Assembly (NCBI GenBank): GCA_017451545.1
Contig: JAFTOB010000081.1
Span: forward strand, 1-37,019
DNA: 37,019 bases
Direction of reading: 5' to 3'
Origin: Clostridia bacterium
Lineage (GTDB): Bacteria; Bacillota; Clostridia; Oscillospirales; CAG-272
This document shows, in pieces, positions 31,971 to 37,019 of this stretch. Below the pieces are notes generated by a model. That model saw nothing but the letters and a program-made list of their open reading frames with translations, was not told where the DNA came from and ran no database searches. The position numbers were made by a program, and so were the translations under genes. Positions within the stretch are counted from its first letter, which is position 1; every line of letters begins with the position of its first letter.

Positions 31971-33023
31971 ATGTCACTTTTCAAGGATAAAACATTACTT
32001 ATTACAGGCGGCACCGGCTCCTTCGGCAACGCGGTGCTCAACAGATTTTTGCGCACCGACATCGGCGAGATCCGCGTTTTCTCCCGCGACGAGAAGAAGC
32101 AGGACGATATGCGCCACGAATTTCAGGCAAGAATGCCCGAGGTGGCCGACAAGATCTCGTTTTATATAGGCAACGTGCGCGATATCGATTCGGTTCGCAA
32201 CGCAATGCACGGTGTGGACTACGTTTTCCACGCCGCCGCACTCAAGCAGGTCCCCTCCTGCGAGTTTTTCCCCATTGAGGCGGTCAAGACCAACGTCCTC
32301 GGAACAGAGAACGTGCTGGTGGCGGCCATTGAGGCGGGAGTCAGCAACATCGTCTGCCTCTCCACCGACAAGGCGGCTTATCCCGTCAACGCAATGGGAA
32401 CCTCCAAGGCAATGATGGAGAAGGTCATCGTGGCTAAGGCGAGAACCGTCTCCCCCGAGAAGACCAAGATCTGCTGTACCAGATACGGCAACGTGCTCTG
32501 CAGCCGCGGCTCGGTGGTTCCGCTCTGGATCGACCAAATCCGCAACAACAAGCCCATTACTCTGACCGATCCCACAATGACAAGATTTATTATGTCCCTC
32601 GACGAGGCCGTCGACCTTGTGCTCTTTGCCTTCGAGAAGGGTGAGAGCGGCGACATTCTGGTTCAGAAGGCACCCGCCTGCACCATACAGACTCAGGCCG
32701 AGGCCGTTTGCGAGCTTTTTGGCGGCGATAAGGAGCAGATCCGCGTTATCGGCATCCGCCACGGCGAGAAGATGTTCGAGACCCTTCTCACCAACGAGGA
32801 GTGCGCCAGTGCCGTGGATATGGGCGAGTTCTACCGCGTGCCCTGCGATAAGCGCGGCTTGAATTACGATAAGTATTTCAAGGAGGGCGACGTCACACGC
32901 AACACCATCACCGAGTTCAATTCCCATAACACCGACCTTCTCACCGTTGAGCAGGTCAAGGAGAAGCTCTTGACTCTGCAGTACATCCGCGACGAGCTGG
33001 ATGCCATGGGCATTGCTTACTGA
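31971..33023 (+). CDS. capE: CapE/FnlA-type UDP-GlcNAc 4,6-dehydratase/5-epimerase
   Basis: This 350-residue extended short-chain dehydrogenase carries the first step of UDP-N-acetyl-L-fucosamine synthesis, turning UDP-GlcNAc into a 4-keto-6-deoxy intermediate with C5 inversion. The NAD(P) loop GGTGSFG is at 13-19. STDKA at 131-135 places Lys134, and the usual YxxxK is MxxxK (Met142, Lys146), as known for the CapE group. The next two genes encode the matching CapF- and CapG-type enzymes in the order of the pathway, which strongly supports the call over a flagellin-type PseB. An AGGGA site lies seven bases before the ATG. Confidence 0.92.
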   Translation: MSLFKDKTLLITGGTGSFGNAVLNRFLRTDIGEIRVFSRDEKKQDDMRHEFQARMPEVADKISFYIGNVRDIDSVRNAMHGVDYVFHAAALKQVPSCEFFPIEAVKTNVLGTENVLVAAIEAGVSNIVCLSTDKAAYPVNAMGTSKAMMEKVIVAKARTVSPEKTKICCTRYGNVLCSRGSVVPLWIDQIRNNKPITLTDPTMTRFIMSLDEAVDLVLFAFEKGESGDILVQKAPACTIQTQAEAVCELFGGDKEQIRVIGIRHGEKMFETLLTNEECASAVDMGEFYRVPCDKRGLNYDKYFKEGDVTRNTITEFNSHNTDLLTVEQVKEKLLTLQYIRDELDAMGIAY

Positions 33024-33025
33024 GT

Positions 33026-34225
33026 ATGAATATTCTCATAACCGGCGCGGCGGGCTTCGTTGGAAAAAACCTGACGGCCGCCCTGCGCAACATAAAAGAA
33101 GGCAAGGACAGAACGCGCCCCGGCCTTGAGATCGGCGAGCTTTATCTTTACGATCTCGGGTCGACCGAGGCAGAGCTTGACGAGGCCTGCGAGAGGGCGG
33201 ATTTCGTCTTTAACCTTGCGGGAGTCAACAGACCTGTCGACCCCGCCGATTTTAACCGCGGAAACCGCGATTTTGCCGCCCTTTTGCTCGAAAAGCTGAA
33301 ATCTCACGGCAATACCTGCCCCGTGATGCTGGCAAGCTCACTGCAGGCAACCCTTATAGGCCGCTACGCCGAGGGTGAGTACGGCAAGAGCAAGCGGGCG
33401 GGGGAGGAGCTTTTCTTCGATTACGCCGCCGAGAGCGGCGCAAGAGTGCTGGTCTACCGCTTCCCGAACCTTTTCGGCAAGTGGTGCCGCCCCAATTACA
33501 ACAGCGCGGTGGCTACCTTCTGCCATAACACGGCCAACGGCCTGCCGCTGACGGTGAACGATCCTGCCGTCGAGCTGACCTTGCTTTATATCGACGATCT
33601 TGTCTGTGAGCTGCTCGATGCCGTAGAGGGCAGGGAGCACCGTTGCGATTACGACGGGCTCGAGCCTGTCTTTTGCGCCGAAGGACGCTTCTGCGCCGCA
33701 CCCGTGACCCACAAGGTCACTCTCGGGCGCATAGTTGAGCTGCTCGGCATCTTTGCCGACCAGCCGAAAACGCGGATGATCCCCGAGATCCCCGACGGCA
33801 GCTTCGAGAAAAAGCTCTGGTCAACCTATCTTTCCTACCTGCCGCCGAGCGCGGTAGCCTACGACCTGAAGATGAACGTCGATCACCGCGGCAGCTTTAC
33901 CGAGCTTTTCAAGAGCGAGAATTGCGGTCAGGTCAGCGTGAATATCTCAAAGCCCGGCATCACCAAGGGCGAGCATTGGCATAACACCAAGTGGGAGTTC
34001 TTCGTGGTGGTCTCGGGTCACGGGCTGATCCGTCAGCGTCGCGTGGGCTCCGACGAGGTCATTGAGACCGAGGTCAGCGGTGAGCGGATGCAGGCGGTGC
34101 ATATGCTGCCCGGCTACACCCACAGCATCGTCAATCTGTCGGATACCGAGGATATGGTCACGGTCATGTGGGCCAACGAGCGCTTCGACCCCGAGCACCC
34201 CGATACCTATTTCGAAAAAATCTGA
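33026..34225 (+). CDS. capF: CapF/FnlB-type bifunctional reductase with cupin domain
   Basis: This 399-residue protein has two domains. The N-terminal short-chain dehydrogenase (GAAGFVG at 7-13; YGKSKRAGEELFF near 125 carries the YxxxK) reduces the C4 keto group with NADPH. The C-terminal cupin (from about 285, DHRGSFTELFKSE then GEHWHNTKWEFFVVVSG, with zinc-type histidines) performs C3 epimerisation. The product is UDP-2-acetamido-2,6-dideoxy-L-talose. The domain order is exactly that of CapF. It starts two bases after capE with no clear ribosome binding site, which suggests translational coupling. Confidence 0.93.
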   Translation: MNILITGAAGFVGKNLTAALRNIKEGKDRTRPGLEIGELYLYDLGSTEAELDEACERADFVFNLAGVNRPVDPADFNRGNRDFAALLLEKLKSHGNTCPVMLASSLQATLIGRYAEGEYGKSKRAGEELFFDYAAESGARVLVYRFPNLFGKWCRPNYNSAVATFCHNTANGLPLTVNDPAVELTLLYIDDLVCELLDAVEGREHRCDYDGLEPVFCAEGRFCAAPVTHKVTLGRIVELLGIFADQPKTRMIPEIPDGSFEKKLWSTYLSYLPPSAVAYDLKMNVDHRGSFTELFKSENCGQVSVNISKPGITKGEHWHNTKWEFFVVVSGHGLIRQRRVGSDEVIETEVSGERMQAVHMLPGYTHSIVNLSDTEDMVTVMWANERFDPEHPDTYFEKI

Positions 34226-34241
34226 TTTTTTGGAGATCGTT

Positions 34242-35420
34242 ATGAAGCTTGATTATTCGGATATTTCCTTCAAAAATGACGGCAGACTCAAGCTGCTTAT
34301 CATAGTCGGCACACGCCCCGAGATCATTCGCCTCTCGGCGGTCATCAAAAAGTGCCGCAAATACTTCGATTGTATTCTGGCTCACACGGGTCAGAACTAC
34401 GATTATAACCTCAACGGCATATTTTTCCGCGATCTGCGCCTCGATGACCCCGAGGTCTATATGGACGCGGTGGGCGACGATCTCGGCTCGACTATGGGCA
34501 ATATTATCAATTGCTCCTATAAGCTGATGTCGGAGGCAAAGCCCGATGCTCTGCTTATTTTGGGCGACACCAACTCCTGCCTCTCGGCCATCGGTGCCAA
34601 GCGGCTTCATATTCCCATCTTCCATATGGAGGCGGGCAACCGCTGCAAGGACGAGTGCCTGCCCGAGGAGACCAACCGCCGCATCGTGGATATAATTTCC
34701 GACGTAAATATGGCATACTCCGAGCACGCGCGCCGCTATCTGGCCGAGTGCGGTCTGCCCCCCGAGCGCACCTACGTCACGGGCTCGCCCATGGCAGAGG
34801 TTCTGCGCGAGAACCTTGAGTACATCGAAAAGAGCGACGTTCTCGCCCGTCTCGGCCTTGAGCGCGGCAAATATATGCTCCTTTCGGCTCACCGCGAGGA
34901 GAATATCGACACAGAAAAGAACTTTGTCTCGCTTTTCACGGCCATCAATAAGCTGGCCGAAAAATACGGAATGCCCATTCTTTATTCTTGCCATCCCCGC
35001 TCCAAAAAGCGGCTGGAGGCTTCGGGCTTCAAGCTCGACCCGCGGGTCATTATGCACGAGCCCCTGGGCTTCCACGATTATAACAGCCTCCAGATGAACG
35101 CCTTCGCCGTCATTTCGGACAGCGGCACTCTGCCCGAGGAGTCCAGCTTCTACACCTCGGTGGGCAAGCCCTTCCCGGCGGTCTGCATCAGGACCTCCAC
35201 CGAGCGCCCCGAGGCGCTGGACGACGCCTGCTTCGTGCTGGCGGGAATCGATACCGATTCGCTGCTTAATGCCGTTGAGGTGGCCGTCTCGCTGAACGCC
35301 GACGGCGCACACGGCAACCCCGTTGACGTGTATACCGACGAAAACGTCTCCACCAAGGTGGTCAAGCTGATCCAGTCCTACACGGGCGTGGTCAACAAAA
35401 TGGTCTGGCGCAAGCTCTGA
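34242..35420 (+). CDS. capG: CapG/FnlC-type UDP-N-acetyl-L-fucosamine 2-epimerase
   Basis: This 392-residue protein belongs to the non-hydrolysing UDP-GlcNAc 2-epimerase superfamily. GTRPEIIRLS at about 23-32, HMEAGNRCKDECLPEETNRR in the middle, SAHREENID and SDSGTLPEESS towards the end are the nucleotide- and sugar-binding motifs. In this context it should perform the last step, giving UDP-N-acetyl-L-fucosamine. GGAG lies six bases before the ATG at 34242; the frame stays open for another 60 codons upstream, but that part lies inside capF in another frame and is not real. It ends one base before the next gene. Confidence 0.93.
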   Translation: MKLDYSDISFKNDGRLKLLIIVGTRPEIIRLSAVIKKCRKYFDCILAHTGQNYDYNLNGIFFRDLRLDDPEVYMDAVGDDLGSTMGNIINCSYKLMSEAKPDALLILGDTNSCLSAIGAKRLHIPIFHMEAGNRCKDECLPEETNRRIVDIISDVNMAYSEHARRYLAECGLPPERTYVTGSPMAEVLRENLEYIEKSDVLARLGLERGKYMLLSAHREENIDTEKNFVSLFTAINKLAEKYGMPILYSCHPRSKKRLEASGFKLDPRVIMHEPLGFHDYNSLQMNAFAVISDSGTLPEESSFYTSVGKPFPAVCIRTSTERPEALDDACFVLAGIDTDSLLNAVEVAVSLNADGAHGNPVDVYTDENVSTKVVKLIQSYTGVVNKMVWRKL

Positions 35421-35421
35421 T

Positions 35422-36573
35422 ATGACGGAGAAAATTCTGATCGCGCTTCTGGGTCTGGAGCTCTTCGGCACTCCGATCGCGGAGGAATTGAAGGCGCAGA
35501 TCCAGGAGCACGAAAAAAAGCTCTTTTCATTGGCTCGGCACCACGATCTCGCCGCCGCCCTCGCAAACGCGCTCGATAAGTGCGGAGTGAAGGTGGGAGA
35601 CGAGGTGGCGAGGGCTCTTGAAAACGAGCGGCTTTTGACACTTTTTCGATACGAAAACATATGCTTCGCGCAGAATGAGGTCTGTGCCGCCCTTGAAGAA
35701 GGGCAGATCGACCACATTCCCCTGAAGGGCGCGGTGATCAGAGGGCTTTACCCCGATCCCGCCGAGCGCACGAGCTGTGACGTGGATATTTTAGTCCGCC
35801 CCGAGGATGCCGACCGAGCCGTAAAGCTGATCTGCGAGGGGTGCGGCTACACCTTCACGGCTCGGAATTACCACGATATTTCGCTCCATTCGCCGGGCGG
35901 CGTGCACGTAGAGCTGCATTTTGAGCTTGGTGAGGCCATCGGGGAGGTGGGCGCGACCTACGGTCGGGTCTGGGAATACTCGAGCCCCGCGCCCGAACGC
36001 AAGCACGAGCGGGGAATGACCGATGCGTATCTTATTTTTCACAATATCGCCCACGCGGCATACCATTTCCTCTTCGGGGGCATCGGTGTGCGCGCGCTGA
36101 CCGATCTGAGCCTGCTTAAAAGTCAGCTCGGTTACGATAGGGACGAGCTTGCTTCGCTCCTTTCGGAATCGGGTCTTGAGACCTTTGCAAACGAGCTCTT
36201 TTCGCTGTGCGACGCTTGGTTCTTCGGCGGCGAGCTGACAGAAGTGGGGGGACGTATGGAGAAATTCGTCCTTCGCTCGGGTGTTTACGGCACGCAAGAC
36301 AACAAGGTCGCCGTGGCTCAGGGCGAGAAAAAAGGGAAAATAAGATATCTGCTGTCGCGGATATTTTTGCCCTACGAAAGCCTCAAGCGGCTCTATCCCG
36401 TCCTTGAAAAGCATAAAATTCTGATGCCCGTATGTCAGGTGCGGCGGTGGTTCCGCCTGCTCCGAGGAGGCGCGGCTCGCCGCTCCGCCGCCGAAGTGAA
36501 GACTACGGCCAAGCTCGACCAAGCCCGCGCCGCCGAGGTCAACCGCCTTATGGCCGATCTTAAATTAAAATAA
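35422..36573 (+). CDS. PF14907-type putative nucleotidyltransferase
   Basis: This 383-residue protein resembles the uncharacterised nucleotidyltransferase family NTP_transf_5. The core is HIPLKGAVIRGLYPDPAERT then CDVDILV, with a D-x-D pair (Asp120, Asp122) in a pol-beta-like fold and HVELHFEL about 40 residues later. The N-terminal 90 and the C-terminal 180 residues are helical. Relatives are often found in surface-polysaccharide clusters, but I know of no proven substrate; transfer of a nucleotide or phospho-group to a glycan or an enzyme is possible. The ATG is one base after the capG stop without its own site. It is the last gene before a strong terminator. Confidence 0.8.
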   Translation: MTEKILIALLGLELFGTPIAEELKAQIQEHEKKLFSLARHHDLAAALANALDKCGVKVGDEVARALENERLLTLFRYENICFAQNEVCAALEEGQIDHIPLKGAVIRGLYPDPAERTSCDVDILVRPEDADRAVKLICEGCGYTFTARNYHDISLHSPGGVHVELHFELGEAIGEVGATYGRVWEYSSPAPERKHERGMTDAYLIFHNIAHAAYHFLFGGIGVRALTDLSLLKSQLGYDRDELASLLSESGLETFANELFSLCDAWFFGGELTEVGGRMEKFVLRSGVYGTQDNKVAVAQGEKKGKIRYLLSRIFLPYESLKRLYPVLEKHKILMPVCQVRRWFRLLRGGAARRSAAEVKTTAKLDQARAAEVNRLMADLKLK

Positions 36574-36606
36574 AAAGGATCAACAGATTTTCTGTTGATC
36601 TTTTTT
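36572..36606 (+). terminator. Intrinsic terminator of the glycan locus
   Basis: GATCAACAGA (36578-36587) pairs with TCTGTTGATC (36591-36600) around TTT, preceded by an A-run and followed by six T. It starts at the last gene's stop codon. Confidence 0.93.
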
Positions 36607-36662
36607 GTTAGATACACGGTCGACAAATCGGAATTTGAAAGCTTAAGCTGAGCCCCTCTTTG

Positions 36663-36737
36663 AAAGTTTTGATAAAACTTTTTCAAAAGTTTTTTGCGAT
36701 CCAACGGCAACCCGTTGGTCGCGCTCCGCAGAGCGCG
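36663..36737. repeat. Chain of short hairpins
   Basis: AAAGTTTT (36663-36670) can pair with AAAACTTT (36674-36681), or the latter can pair with AAAAGTTTT (36685-36693). Next, 36701-36707 pair with 36712-36718 around CAAC, extended by GCGA/TCGC. Finally CGCGCTC (36720-36726) pairs with GAGCGCG (36731-36737) around CGCA. No gene is seen. Confidence 0.75.
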
Positions 36738-37017
36738 AAATACTCCACGCGGCCCTTGCTTTAGTGAAAAAGAAGCGAAATTTTGGGTATGAAATACCTA
36801 AAATTTGGCTTGTTTTTCAGGCCGCGCAAACGAACGGTTTAACCGAATATTGCCGCTGTAGGACATTAAAAGCCACAGCGGCTTTGCCTTGCCCATCCTA
36901 TGTGCTTATTTTGCTGAAAAAACAAGCCAAAAATTAGGTATTGCGCTTCGCTCCATACCCAATTTTTCGCTTCTTTTTTCCGAGACGCAAAAAGGGGTAT
37001 TTCGAGCTCTGCGGAGC
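36723..37017. repeat. Large imperfect inverted repeat at the right edge
   Basis: The outer arms 36723-36746 and 36994-37017 are reverse complements at 22 of 24 bases. The inner arms 36766-36820 and 36914-36980 also match as reverse complements over most of their length; the right arm has an extra short GC palindrome (GCGCTTCGCTC region). The 93-base centre contains a perfect 8-bp hairpin, GCCGCTGT (36852-36859) with ACAGCGGC (36875-36882). No open reading frame of note lies inside. The size and symmetry suggest a MITE-like or REP-like dispersed element, cut by the window end. Confidence 0.8.
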
Positions 37018-37019
37018 TC

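Noticed and set aside
34062-34241. A longer N-terminus for the CapG-type epimerase
   Set aside because: The upstream part overlaps the conserved cupin end of capF in another frame, while a good GGAG site and the normal family N-terminus support the ATG at 34242.

Overview
This window reads as a chromosomal piece of an anaerobic, Gram-positive-type Clostridia genome, probably a gut or rumen Oscillospirales-like or related lineage. The evidence is a ferredoxin-dependent 2-oxoacid oxidoreductase, CdaA/CdaR, the gene order spoVB-like/mazG/hup/rqcP/yabP/yabQ/divIC known from Bacillus and Clostridia (yabM to divIC), HemZ, lipoproteins with lipoboxes, strong AGGAGG-type ribosome binding sites and SigA-type promoters. 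By eye the genes are G+C-rich and the spacers A+T-rich. YabP and YabQ suggest a spore former or a recent descendant of one. Both ends of the window are palindrome-rich non-coding DNA, as expected if an assembly broke at dispersed repeats.

Layout. (1) 148-3460, minus strand: a P-loop ATPase, a two-cluster ferredoxin and the alpha, beta and gamma subunits of a 2-oxoisovalerate-type ferredoxin oxidoreductase. (2) 3740-20893, plus strand: one long co-directional run. It holds cdaA and cdaR (c-di-AMP), an FAD dehydrogenase, an RseC-like protein, recJ, rel (ppGpp), dtd, hemZ, a uridine-kinase-like protein, an MtaD-like deaminase, a SpoVB-like flippase, mazG, hup, rqcP, yabP, yabQ and divIC, and ends at a clear intrinsic terminator. 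(3) 21013-23447, plus: two tandem paralogous CE2-like SGNH esterase lipoproteins with their own promoter, ending at a bidirectional terminator. (4) 23483-27204, minus: DUF1893 protein, ECF S-component and ferredoxin-type aldo/keto reductase as one operon; then class II fructose-bisphosphate aldolase with its own promoter and terminator; then a lone MazF/PemK toxin. (5) 27503-36573, plus: a surface-polysaccharide transcription unit from a consensus promoter to a strong terminator. It contains a GT4 glycosyltransferase, a Wzy-like polymerase, a Wzx-like flippase, a sugar/choline-type nucleotidyltransferase, the three enzymes of UDP-N-acetyl-L-fucosamine synthesis (CapE, CapF and CapG type) and a PF14907-type nucleotidyltransferase. 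(6) 36607-37019: non-coding inverted repeats.

How the parts fit: the central run is housekeeping (second messengers, recombination, tRNA and nucleotide quality control, ribosome rescue, sporulation and division). The flanks are more accessory: amino-acid fermentation, xylan or other polysaccharide deacetylation, and cell-surface glycan synthesis. I do not see a phage, CRISPR array, tRNA, rRNA or complete insertion sequence. I also do not see a clearly new multi-gene system. The best leads are the L-FucNAc glycan locus with its two unassigned nucleotidyltransferases, the ATPase attached to the oxidoreductase operon, the DUF1893/ECF/reductase operon, and the large inverted repeat at the right end. 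All assignments come from reading the sequence; no database search was run.
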